Origin: CAVZCC01 sp963773765
GTDB taxonomy: Bacteria > Actinomycetota > Acidimicrobiia > Acidimicrobiales > Microtrichaceae
DNA length: 64,000 bases
Assembly: GCA_963773765.1 (NCBI GenBank)
Contig: CAVZCC010000001.1
Span: forward strand, 992,001 to 1,056,000
Direction: 5' to 3'
The translations under genes and the position numbers were made by a program. The notes under the pieces are model-generated. The model did not search any database. It saw only the letters and a list, made by a program, of their open reading frames with translations, and was not told the origin of the DNA. Below are positions 31,906-40,227 of this stretch, piece by piece (the first letter of the stretch is position 1; every line of letters begins with the position of its first letter).

Positions 31906-32726
31906 GCCGGCCCACGCCTGCCGCCGGGGGCACCGAACCCCCGGCCGGCCACGATCCGCCCCATGACCACGGCGCGCCCGAGTGGTGGGACGCCCTGTCC
32001 ATCCGGCCCGACCGGCCGACGTCGGAGACCGGGCCCGTCCTGGGCGTCATCGCCATCCTGGTCGGCTCCAACATCCTCACCAACGAGGTCCTGCCGGACT
32101 GGGCCTACGTGCCGTGGAACATCGGCATGGCCGGGGCCATGGTGTGGACGGCCCGACGCTACGGCCGCTGCACCACCGACGACCTGGGCCTGGCCCGTCG
32201 CCACGTGGGCGACGGGTTGCGCTGGGGTGGGGTCCCGTCCGGCGCGGTCCTGGCGGTGTACCTGGCCGGCGCCGCCCTGCCCCTGACCCGGGACCTGTTC
32301 CGGGACGACCGGGCCGACGGGGTGTCCCTGGCGGAACTGGTGTGGCGGGTCGGCATCCAGATCCCCCTCGGCACCGTGCTGGCGGAGGAGATCCTGTTCC
32401 GGGGCGTCCTGCCCGCCATGTTCCGCCGCCGGTTCGCGGCACGGCGCAACTGGGCCGTGCGGGCCGACGTGGCCGCGGCGCTGCTGTTCGGCCTGTGGCA
32501 CGTCCTGCCCGCGCTGGGCCTGGCCGGCGCCAACCCCACGTTCAAGGACCTGCCCGGCGGGTTGGGCACCGTCGCCGCCATCGGGGGCAGCGTGGCGGGC
32601 ACGGCCATGGCCGGCCTGTTGTTCTCCTGGCTCCGCAACCGGTCCGGCAGCCTGGTGGCACCGATCATGCTGCACTCCACCATCAACGGCGCCGGCTACC
32701 TGATCGCCTGGGTGGTCCAGCGCTGA
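31902..32726 (+). CDS. CPBP-family intramembrane glutamic endopeptidase
   Basis: The CPBP motif set is complete: EEILFRGVLPAMFRRRF in a membrane segment, GLWHVLPALG and later APIMLHSTINGAGYLIAW. Four to eight hydrophobic segments are visible. The family is known for CAAX-like proteases and bacteriocin immunity. The start is uncertain: the frame opens with a TTG that overlaps the preceding stop (TTGA). With the upstream hydrolase gene this makes a coupled pair. Confidence 0.85.
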   Translation: MSRPTPAAGGTEPPAGHDPPHDHGAPEWWDALSIRPDRPTSETGPVLGVIAILVGSNILTNEVLPDWAYVPWNIGMAGAMVWTARRYGRCTTDDLGLARRHVGDGLRWGGVPSGAVLAVYLAGAALPLTRDLFRDDRADGVSLAELVWRVGIQIPLGTVLAEEILFRGVLPAMFRRRFAARRNWAVRADVAAALLFGLWHVLPALGLAGANPTFKDLPGGLGTVAAIGGSVAGTAMAGLLFSWLRNRSGSLVAPIMLHSTINGAGYLIAWVVQR

Positions 32727-32803
32727 GCCACGCGACCGGCCGCGATGCTCCGCGACCAACTACCGGCGGTAAGGTGCGGGGCGCCGACGACCGGGGAGGG
32801 CAC

Positions 32804-33697
32804 ATGGAACGCCGCACGGTGAAGGTCCATGGACACGAGATCGCCTACCGAACGGGGGGCTCCGGCCCTGTCGTGCTGCTGATCCACGGCATGGCGGGCA
32901 GCTCGGCGTCGTGGAAGCCGGTCCTGGAGGACCTCGCCCCCCACATGACCTACGTGGCCCCGGACCTTCCGGGGCACGGCCACTCCGACAAGCCCCGGGG
33001 TGACTACTCGCTGGGCGCCCAGGCCGGGATCCTGCGCGACCTGCTGGTGGCGCTCGGCCACGACCGGGCCACCATCGTCGGACAGTCGCTGGGCGGCGGC
33101 ATCGCCATGCAGCTCGCCTACCAGCACCCGGAGCGCTGCGAGCGGCTGGTGCTGGTGTGCGCCGGCGGCCTGGGCCAGGAGGTCATGCCGGTGCTGCGGG
33201 CGCTGTCCGCCCCCGGCGTCGAGTTCGTGCTCCCCGTCGCGTTCCAGCCCTTCGTCCGGACCGGGGTGGAGACGGTGGCGGGATGGGCGGGCAAGGTCGG
33301 CCTGCGGCCGGCGCCGGCCACGGTGGAGATGTGGCGGGCGTACACCTCCCTCATCGACGCGGACACCCGCACCGCGTTCCTGCACACCCTGCGGTCGGTG
33401 GTGGACACCAAGGGGCAGCGCGTCAGCGCCCGGGACCGCCTCTACCTGGCCCACGAGGTGCCCACGCTCATCATCTGGGGTGAGGACGACCCGATCATCC
33501 CGGTGTCACACGCCTACGAGGCGCACGAGGCCATGCCCGACAGCCGCCTGGAGGTCATGGCGGGTCTGGGCCACTTCCCCCACTGCGAGGACCCCAGGGC
33601 GTTCGCCCGGGTGCTCGTGGACTTCCTGTCCTCCACCGAACCGGCCCACCTGGCCCACGAGGACCTGGCCGGGCTCCTGGCGCCACCTGCTGGCTGA
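32804..33697 (+). CDS. Alpha/beta-fold hydrolase
   Basis: A 297-residue enzyme with HGMAGSSASWKPVLEDLA, DLPGHGHSDKPRGDYSLG, the nucleophile elbow VGQSLGGGIAMQLAYQHP, the acid in IIWGEDDPIIPVSHAYEAHE and the catalytic His in GLGHFPHCEDP. GGGGAGGG (32794-32801) lies 5 bases before the ATG at 32804. The substrate cannot be told. A -10-like TAAGGT lies at 32,770. Confidence 0.9.
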   Translation: MERRTVKVHGHEIAYRTGGSGPVVLLIHGMAGSSASWKPVLEDLAPHMTYVAPDLPGHGHSDKPRGDYSLGAQAGILRDLLVALGHDRATIVGQSLGGGIAMQLAYQHPERCERLVLVCAGGLGQEVMPVLRALSAPGVEFVLPVAFQPFVRTGVETVAGWAGKVGLRPAPATVEMWRAYTSLIDADTRTAFLHTLRSVVDTKGQRVSARDRLYLAHEVPTLIIWGEDDPIIPVSHAYEAHEAMPDSRLEVMAGLGHFPHCEDPRAFARVLVDFLSSTEPAHLAHEDLAGLLAPPAG

Positions 33698-33746
33698 GGC
33701 CACGGCCGCGGTCGCCGCCGCTCTGACCGGGAGGCCGGCGCCGGGT

Positions 33747-34388
33747 TCAGCCCGCCAGCACGCCGTCCACCGTCCGCAGGTCCACCGCGGCCGACGCCGC
33801 GGAGTCGTCGCACAGCTCCTGGGCACCGTCGTGGTGGCCGGTCCGCACCACCAGCGCGTCCGCCACCTCGGCCGGACCGACGGCGGTGATGGCAGACGCC
33901 GCCCCCAGCAGGACGTCCGCCTGCTCGCGCATGCGGGCCGCCTGGTCCGCCGCGAACCGGGCGGCGCCGGACTCCAACAGGGCCAGCTCGCGGCGACGGG
34001 CCTGGATCTCGCGTTCCAGGTCGTTCAACCGGGCCGACGCATCAGCGAAGGCATGCTCGATCTGGGCCTCTGCGCTCTCCATGCGCAGCTTGGCCTCCGA
34101 CCGGGCCGCGGTCAGGGCCTCCTCCGCCTCGGTCATGACCCGGACCCGCTCCTGCTGGGCGAACTCCGTGGCGGCCGCGACGGTCTGGTCCGCGGTGTGC
34201 TGCGCGGTCTGCAGCAACAACATGGCGGACCGCTCGCTCTGGTGCTGCTGGTCGACCTCGCCCCGGAGCTGGTCGACGTACTGTGCGACCTCCTCCAGGA
34301 ACCGGTCGACCGCGGCGACCTGGTACCCACGGCGCCGCTCCGACGGGAACTGCACCGCGCGGATCTCCTTGCCAGTCAACTCAGGCAT
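33747..34388 (-). CDS. DivIVA-like coiled-coil protein
   Basis: A 213-residue protein. The N-terminal 40 residues (FPSERRRGYQVAAVDRFLEE) match the DivIVA lipid-binding domain, with the family's short helix that begins GY-x-V-x-x-VD-x-FL. The middle is a long coiled coil (residues 40-160) with many Ala, Glu and Gln. The C terminus has AVGPAEVADALVV. DivIVA proteins mark cell poles or septa in actinobacteria. The ATG at 34388 is preceded by GGAG at a suitable distance. Confidence 0.8.
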   Translation of the reverse strand: MPELTGKEIRAVQFPSERRRGYQVAAVDRFLEEVAQYVDQLRGEVDQQHQSERSAMLLLQTAQHTADQTVAAATEFAQQERVRVMTEAEEALTAARSEAKLRMESAEAQIEHAFADASARLNDLEREIQARRRELALLESGAARFAADQAARMREQADVLLGAASAITAVGPAEVADALVVRTGHHDGAQELCDDSAASAAVDLRTVDGVLAG

Positions 34389-34548
34389 GCACCCCACTCC
34401 CTTCTCCGACCGTGACCCTAGTTCACCCGCGCCGGCGGTCCAGTGGGCGGACCGTGACGCTGCGTGGTGGCCCGCAAGGGGATCGTCCGACCTGCACACC
34501 GACGCCCGGGACTACACTCCGCCCCGGCGCCGCCGTAGGCGGCAGCCC

Positions 34549-34620
34549 GCGGGTGTAGCTCAATGGCTAGAGTCCCAGCCTTCCAAGCTGGTCATGCGGG
34601 TTCGATTCCCGTCACCCGCT
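34549..34620 (+). tRNA. tRNA-Gly (TCC anticodon)
   Basis: A 7-bp acceptor stem (GCGGGTG with CACCCGC), the D arm GCTCAATGGCTAGAGT, the anticodon loop CTTCCAA between CCAGC and GCTGG, and a T arm with GTTCGATTC are present. The 3' CCA is not encoded. Confidence 0.97.
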
Positions 34621-34744
34621 CACCGCCCGAACGTGTAGGAATCCGACCGCTCACAAGCCGAATCTCGACAAGGTCGCCGGCGGTCGGCCGGTGGAGGCCC
34701 TCGACGAGGTCGATCGGCGGGCGCGTCCGGGTCGGGGTGGCAGG

Positions 34745-35749
34745 ATGCTTCGGATGTCATCGCTGGGCGACGTGGTCGCCGCCGCAGGGCCTGCCGCGGT
34801 CGAGCTCGACGTGTTCGGCACCACCGACCCGTCCCAGATCTCGTCGATGTTGTCCTCGTTGACGCTCCTGGCCGCCGGCGTCGACGTGGGTCGCGGGCTC
34901 TGGTACCGGTCGTCCGTCGCCGCGGTTGCCGGTGTGGTCCTCGACGACGGGCGGCACGTCGTGGTACGTGCGTACCGACGGGATGTGTCGTCCCGGTTCC
35001 TCGACGGCGTCGTCCGCGTCCAACGTCACCTCGCGGGCAGCGGGTTCCCGTGCGCGGCCCCGCTCGGAGAGCCGGTGGTGATGCGAGGGCTCGCCGGTCG
35101 GCTCGAGACCATGCGGGACGACCCCGGACCGCGGCGGCCGGCTCTGCGCGAGGTGGCCGCTTCCGCCCGGGGACTGTCACAGGTGATCGACCGGGCCGCG
35201 AGGGTCGATCCGTCCGGACTCGACGCCCACCCGATGTTGCTGACCGACGAGCGGTTGTACCCGCCGCCCCACTCCCCGCTGTTCGACTTCGACGCAACCG
35301 CTGCCGGGGCCGAGTGGATCGACGACATCGCCTCCTCGGCCCGGGAACGGATGACCGACGACCGGACGGTCGTCGCCCACGGCGACTGGTCCGCCCGCAA
35401 CGTCCGACTGGGAGGAGGAGCGCTCCTGTGCGCCTACGACTGGGAGAGCCTCCAGCACTGCCCGGAGAGCACCGCCGTCGGCATCGCGGCGGCGACGTGG
35501 CGGGCCCTCGGCGTCACCGGCGAACCACTGGCTCCCGCCGCACCGGAGATCGAACGGTACGTCGAGCAGTACCAACTGGCCCGGGGGCGACCGTTCACCA
35601 CGACCCAACGACGGAGCGCGCTCGCCGCCGCGGTCTACACACTGGCGTACACGGCCCGCTGCGAACATGCACTCACACCGGGCACCACCACCGGTCGGGC
35701 CTCAGGCCGCCTCGCCGCCGACGACGGGCTCCGATCGCTCCTGACCTGA
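34745..35749 (+). CDS. Aminoglycoside-phosphotransferase-like protein
   Basis: A 334-residue protein-kinase-fold enzyme. The catalytic loop reads VVAHGDWSARNVRL (Brenner-type HGDxxxxN) and is followed by CAYDWESLQ, the metal-binding Asp. Two starts are possible: ATG at 34745 (MLRMSSLG) and ATG at 34754. The codon choice looks freer than in its neighbours (more TCG and CGA), but this was not counted. It stands alone after tRNA-Gly. Substrate and resistance role are unknown. Confidence 0.75.
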   Translation: MLRMSSLGDVVAAAGPAAVELDVFGTTDPSQISSMLSSLTLLAAGVDVGRGLWYRSSVAAVAGVVLDDGRHVVVRAYRRDVSSRFLDGVVRVQRHLAGSGFPCAAPLGEPVVMRGLAGRLETMRDDPGPRRPALREVAASARGLSQVIDRAARVDPSGLDAHPMLLTDERLYPPPHSPLFDFDATAAGAEWIDDIASSARERMTDDRTVVAHGDWSARNVRLGGGALLCAYDWESLQHCPESTAVGIAAATWRALGVTGEPLAPAAPEIERYVEQYQLARGRPFTTTQRRSALAAAVYTLAYTARCEHALTPGTTTGRASGRLAADDGLRSLLT

Positions 35750-35802
35750 CGATGTGCGACGGCATCGAGGGCCGGACGGCGCACCGGGGCACGCCTCGAC
35801 GG

Positions 35803-36315
35803 TCAGGAGCCGTCCTCCCGGCAGGCCTCGAGCCGGATGCGGACCTCGATGTCGGGGTGGACCCGCAACAGGGCGACCCTCGGCGGCTGCAGGCCCCAGT
35901 CCCGCACGTCGAAGGTCTGCCGGCCCTCGATCGTCATCCGTCCGCCGTCGACCGACACGGTGAGCTCACCCGAGACGTCCTGGGACTCGCCCCGGAAGTC
36001 GATCCGCCCGGACACCGCCAGCCGGTCCGGCGCCTCCCGGGTCGCCGCGGTGACCGTGCCCACGATCTCCGGGAACCGCCGGGCGTCCACCCGTCGCCGG
36101 GTCTCACGGTCCACCAGGGGGTTCCCGGACTGCAGTCGGTCCACGGCGATGCGGACCTCGCCCCGCAGGCCAGGGGCGGTGGCCACCTTCCCCCGGCTGG
36201 TGGACAGCTCGACCCAGCCCGTCAGGCCGGTGGCCCCGGCACGGATCGGGTGCACCGACGAGCTCCCCTCGATCCACACCTGGGACGCGTCCGGCTCCAG
36301 CACCCACCGGGTCAT
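35803..36315 (-). CDS. YceI-family lipid-binding protein
   Basis: A 170-residue protein with the YceI beta-barrel pattern: LEPDASQVWIEGSSSVHPI at the start, GEVRIAVDRLQSGNPLVDRE, RFPEIVGTVTAAT and GRIDFRGESQDVSGELTV. YceI proteins bind isoprenoid chains. No signal peptide is seen from the ATG at 36315, so it may be cytoplasmic. The start overlaps the stop of the GNAT gene (ATGA), so the two are coupled. Confidence 0.88.
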   Translation of the reverse strand: MTRWVLEPDASQVWIEGSSSVHPIRAGATGLTGWVELSTSRGKVATAPGLRGEVRIAVDRLQSGNPLVDRETRRRVDARRFPEIVGTVTAATREAPDRLAVSGRIDFRGESQDVSGELTVSVDGGRMTIEGRQTFDVRDWGLQPPRVALLRVHPDIEVRIRLEACREDGS

Positions 36316-36782
36316 GGCCGACGCCCCGGGAACCGCGCCGAGGCCAGGGGCCACTCGTCCTCGATCCACTCCCTCACGGCGTCTGCCAGCGGTGCGTCCA
36401 GGTGGGCACGGTCGGCCCGCACCCAGCTCCGCACCACCGCGTCCGCCGCTCCGGTGTCGTCCGGGTTGATGTAGACGCAGCCGATGACGTCCCCGTCGGC
36501 CGGGTCGAGCACGGTGTAGGCGAACGCCTCGCCCCGGGCGAACTCGTCCGCGTGCCGCACCAGGTCACGGAGGTTGTCCTCGGCCGACATGGGCATGGGC
36601 CAGTCGTCGTCGCCCCGTTCCCGCCGGGCGAACCCGGGCGTGGACCGGATGTGGTCGATGCTCGAGGTCCAGGCCGCGTGGTCGGCCTCGTTGTGGTGCG
36701 GGCCCAGGGGCTCCAGCCGGAACTCGGCCGTGGCCGGGGCCACGGGCGGGGCGGTGCCGGGCCGGAACGCCGGGGAGGTCAT
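36312..36782 (-). CDS. GNAT-family N-acetyltransferase
   Basis: A 156-residue protein with RLEPLGPHHNEADHAAWTSS at the start and YTVLDPADGDVIGCVYINPD in the middle, the third strand of a GNAT fold. The acetyl-CoA loop is weak. The final part, VRSWVRADRAHLDAPLADAV, resembles related actinobacterial proteins with the same length. It is coupled to the YceI gene. Substrate unknown. Confidence 0.7.
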   Translation of the reverse strand: MTSPAFRPGTAPPVAPATAEFRLEPLGPHHNEADHAAWTSSIDHIRSTPGFARRERGDDDWPMPMSAEDNLRDLVRHADEFARGEAFAYTVLDPADGDVIGCVYINPDDTGAADAVVRSWVRADRAHLDAPLADAVREWIEDEWPLASARFPGRRP

Positions 36783-36878
36783 GGCCCCAGCGTGTCACGT
36801 CGGCGACGGCCGGACCCGCGGGTTCCCGACCCCGTCACGGCGGGGCCACCCACCCCGGCCAACTAGCCTCCGGCACCG

Positions 36879-37547
36879 ATGACGATCCGCGTCGTGGTGG
36901 CCGAGGACTCGATGCTGGTGCGGGAGGGGCTCGCCGCGCTCCTGGCCGCCCAGGACGACGTGGAGGTCACCGCTCTCTGCCGCGACCACGACGAGCTGAT
37001 GGCCGCCGTTGCCGCCGACGTGCCCGACGTGGTCCTGACCGACATCCGCATGCCGCCGACCGGGACCGACGAGGGCATCCGGGCCGCCACCGCCCTCCGC
37101 CGGGACCACCCGGGCCTGGGGGTGGTCGTCCTGTCGCAGTACGCGGAGCCCGCCTACGCCCTCGACCTGTTCGACACCGGCTCGGAGGGACGGGCGTACC
37201 TCCTCAAGGAGCGGGTGTCGGACCCCGAACAGCTGATGCACGCCATCCGGGAGGTCGCCCGGGGCGGTTCGGTGGTGGACGCCAAGGTGGTGGAGGCGCT
37301 GGTGGCCGGACGGGCCAGGCCGTCGGAGTCGGCGTTGCACCACCTGACCCCGCGGGAGCTCGAGGTGCTGGGCCAGATCGCCCAGGGCAAGAACAACGCC
37401 GCGGTGGCGTCGTCGCTGGTGCTGTCCGAGCGGGCGGTCGAGAAGCACATCAACTCGCTGTTCTCCAAGCTCGGTCTGGGCGAGGAGCCCGACGTGCACC
37501 GCCGGGTCAAGGCCGTGCTGCTCTACCTGGGCCCGGAGGGGGGCTAG
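36879..37547 (+). CDS. NarL/FixJ-family response regulator
   Basis: A 222-residue regulator. The receiver has the acidic pair in VVVAEDSMLVREGL, the phosphorylated Asp in VVLTDIRMPP, and the conserved Lys in AYLLKERVSDP. The C-terminal LuxR helix-turn-helix reads LTPRELEVLGQIAQGKNN and SERAVEKHINSLFSKLG. It faces the histidine kinase gene (38,075-40,215), its probable partner. The receiver is notably similar to that of the REC-cyclase at 45,843-47,256. A -10-like TAGCCT lies 10 bases before the ATG. Confidence 0.93.
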   Translation: MTIRVVVAEDSMLVREGLAALLAAQDDVEVTALCRDHDELMAAVAADVPDVVLTDIRMPPTGTDEGIRAATALRRDHPGLGVVVLSQYAEPAYALDLFDTGSEGRAYLLKERVSDPEQLMHAIREVARGGSVVDAKVVEALVAGRARPSESALHHLTPRELEVLGQIAQGKNNAAVASSLVLSERAVEKHINSLFSKLGLGEEPDVHRRVKAVLLYLGPEGG

Positions 37548-37611
37548 CACCACCACGCGGGGTGGGACCCGCACCCTGTCGCCGAGGCCGGCGGTCCGCG
37601 ACCATAGGCTC

Positions 37612-38019
37612 GTGGTGTGCACCCAGGAGGAACCCGTCATCGACACCGATGAGGTTGCCGTGCTGATCGTCGACGACCAGGCGCCGTTCCGGGCCGCGGC
37701 CCGGACCGTGGTGTCGCTGGCCGACGGATTCGACGTCTCCGCCGAGTCCGAGACCGGCGAGGACGCGGTCGAGCGGGCCGCCGAGCTGGCACCCGGGCTG
37801 GTCCTCATGGACATCAACCTGCCCGGCATCAACGGCATCGAGGCGACCCGCCGCATCACCCGTGACCGGCCCGGCACGGTCGTGGTCCTCATGTCCACCT
37901 ACACCGCGGAGGACCTCCCCGCCGACGCCACCTCCTGCGGCGCCGCCGCCTACGTGCACAAGGAGGACCTCTTCCCCGACGTCCTCCGCCGCGTCTGGGA
38001 CGAGCACCGGCCGCACTGA
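37612..38019 (+). CDS. Single-domain response regulator
   Basis: Receiver only, about 135 residues. VLIVDDQAPFRAAARTVV has the acidic pair, LVLMDINLPGINGIEATRR the phosphorylated Asp, and AAYVHKEDLFPDVLRRVW the Lys. No output domain follows. The GTG at 37612 is the first in-frame start after a -10-like TAGGCT; AGGAGG lies a few bases further in. It ends 55 bases before the convergent kinase gene, so it may share a phosphorelay with it. Confidence 0.85.
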   Translation: MVCTQEEPVIDTDEVAVLIVDDQAPFRAAARTVVSLADGFDVSAESETGEDAVERAAELAPGLVLMDINLPGINGIEATRRITRDRPGTVVVLMSTYTAEDLPADATSCGAAAYVHKEDLFPDVLRRVWDEHRPH

Positions 38020-38074
38020 GACCGGCGGCGCGGAGACCGGCCGCACCGGATGGTGGCCGGTGGGACCCGCCCGT

Positions 38075-40215
38075 TCAGTCGCCCGCCGCCGGGACCGGCA
38101 CCGCACCGGAGATCGTCGTGCCCTCACCGGGAGCGGAGCGCACCTCCAGGCGACCTCCCATGGCGCCGACCCGGTCCTCCATGTTGACGAACCCGTGGCC
38201 CTGGGGCCGCGGCACCGGCGACGAACCCCGCGCCGTCGTCGCTGACGGAGAACCGCAGCTCGCCGCCGACCTCCTCCACGACGACGGTGACCGCCGAGCC
38301 GTCGCCGGCGTGCTTGCCCGCGTTCTGCAGTGCCTCCAGGCAGCAGAAGTAGACCGCCGCCTCCACGTCCGTCGGGTAGCGGCCCAGGCCGTCCGCCCGG
38401 ACCTCGGCGGGCAGGGGGCCCCGATTGGCCGCGGTGGCCAAGCGCCTCGGGCAGGCCACGGTCACGCAGCAGGGGCGGGTAGATGCCGTGGGCCAGCTCC
38501 CGCAGTTCCCCGACGGTGACCTGCACGTCTCCCCGCAGCTCCTCCAACATGGTCCCGGCCGCGGCCGGGTCCTTCTCCAGCAGTTGGCGGGCCAGGCCGA
38601 CCTTGACCGCCATGGCCACCAGGTGCTGCTGGGCCCCGTCGTGGAGGTTGCGCTCGATCCGGCGACGGGACTCGTCGGACGCCGACACGATGCGGGCCCG
38701 GGACGCCACCAGGTCCTCGTTGCGCTCCTGGAGCTCCTCCAGGCTGGCCTGCAGCGCGGAGTCCAGGCGCACGTTGTGGAGTGCCAGGCCCACCTGCCGG
38801 GCCAGGTCGGACAGCACCCGGTCCTCGTCGTCGTCGAAGGACGGGTCGTCCACCGTCCGCTCCACCACGATCAGCCCCAGGAGCTGACCCAGGTGGGCCA
38901 CCGGGGCCACCCGCAGCACACGGTCCGCACGGCCGTCCAGCAGCGAGGGCATCCAGACCGCCAACCACCCGTTGCCCGAGACGTGGGTGCGGGACGCCAC
39001 GGCCAGCTCCTCGCCCGCCACCGAGATGGCAGCGGGCCCCGCGTCGGGCACCGAGACCTGGCGCTCCAGGTGACCGTCCACGCCGGTCCACACCTCGGCC
39101 CGGGCCAGGCCCATGGTCTTGCGCAGCGACTCCGCGAGCTGGAGGAGTAGTTCGTCCATGGGAACCGACCGCGACATCCGGGTGGCGAAGGTGCGCAGCG
39201 CCTCGTCCGGGGCCCGGCGTTCGCCGTAGATGCGCTGGTTGGCGAACTCCTCCAGGCGGCGGCGGGCCGGCAGGCTCAGCACCGCGGCCAGGGCGGCGGC
39301 CACCAGGGACAGCGCCATGACGGAACGGGCTGCTCCCGACGGAGTGCCGTCCAGGCCGATGACCACCACCAGGTACACCGCGGTGACCAGTCCCACCAGG
39401 CCGACGGTCACGATGGTGTGCACCAGGACACGGTCGACCCGGGCGATGGCTCGGTCGTGGGTGCCCGCCACCAGACCGACCGGGACCAGGACCGACGCCA
39501 CCAGGGCCACCAGGGCCGGACGCGGCGGCCAGCCGGTGAGCGCCTCCAGCGCCCACGCCGCGGCGGCGACGGCGACGGCCACCACCACGCCCCAACCCGC
39601 CCACTGCAGGCGGGCCCGGACCCGGGGCGTGGCCCGGCGGCACGACACGAGGAACGCGATGACGGCCACCAGGCCCAGTCCGATGCCCTCGGCCACGAGC
39701 AACCCGGCCGGAAGCCCGGGGCGGTCCTGCACGGCCGCGACGGACACGGCCGCGGCCGCCAGGTAGCCGAGGACGACCAGTCCCCGGCTCCGGCCCCGGG
39801 CGACACCGTCGGGCAGCGCGACCGCCAGGTGGAACAGCACGGCGGGGAGCAGCGCCACGGCGACGCCACGGACCACTCCGGCGGCGCCGGACCCCTCGCT
39901 GTGGGCCGAGGCTGCCAGGGCGACCCCACCGACCAGCGACGTCACGGCGACCAACGGGCCGAGCGGGACCCCGGGGACCCGACGGCCGATGACGACCCCG
40001 CCCAGGGCCCAGGCCGTCACCACCACCGCCGTGACCACGGCGGGGGCCGTCCCGAGCCGGACGGCGCCGGCGACCCCGGACCCGACGGCCGCGACCGCCG
40101 TCACGGCACACACGGCGGTGGTCGCCGCCCACCCGTGGCCCCCCGCGCCGGGCCCGGAGCCATCGACCGCGGCCGGTGCCGCAGCGCCGGTCGGATGACC
40201 CCGTCGTTCGATCAT
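38075..40215 (-). CDS. Membrane sensor histidine kinase (HisKA_3 / NarX type), two frameshifts
   Basis: The N-terminal half has about nine hydrophobic segments (GLVVLGYLAAAAVSVAAVQ, GLGLVAVIAFLVSCRRA, VGLVGLVTAVYLVVVIGLD). A GAF-like region follows (about residues 345-505, EVWTGVDGHLERQVSVPD). The dimerisation helix holds the phosphorylated His in RRIERNLHDGAQQHLVAMAV. The ATPase domain has EALQNAGKHAGDG (N box) and SVSDDGAGFVAG (G1). Frameshifts lie near 38,438 and 38,200; repaired, it ends GAMGG...GDGT-like then TGA at 38075. The start follows the permease stop by only 12 bases, so it ends that operon. Confidence 0.85.
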
Positions 40216-40227
40216 GGTGGACACGGC

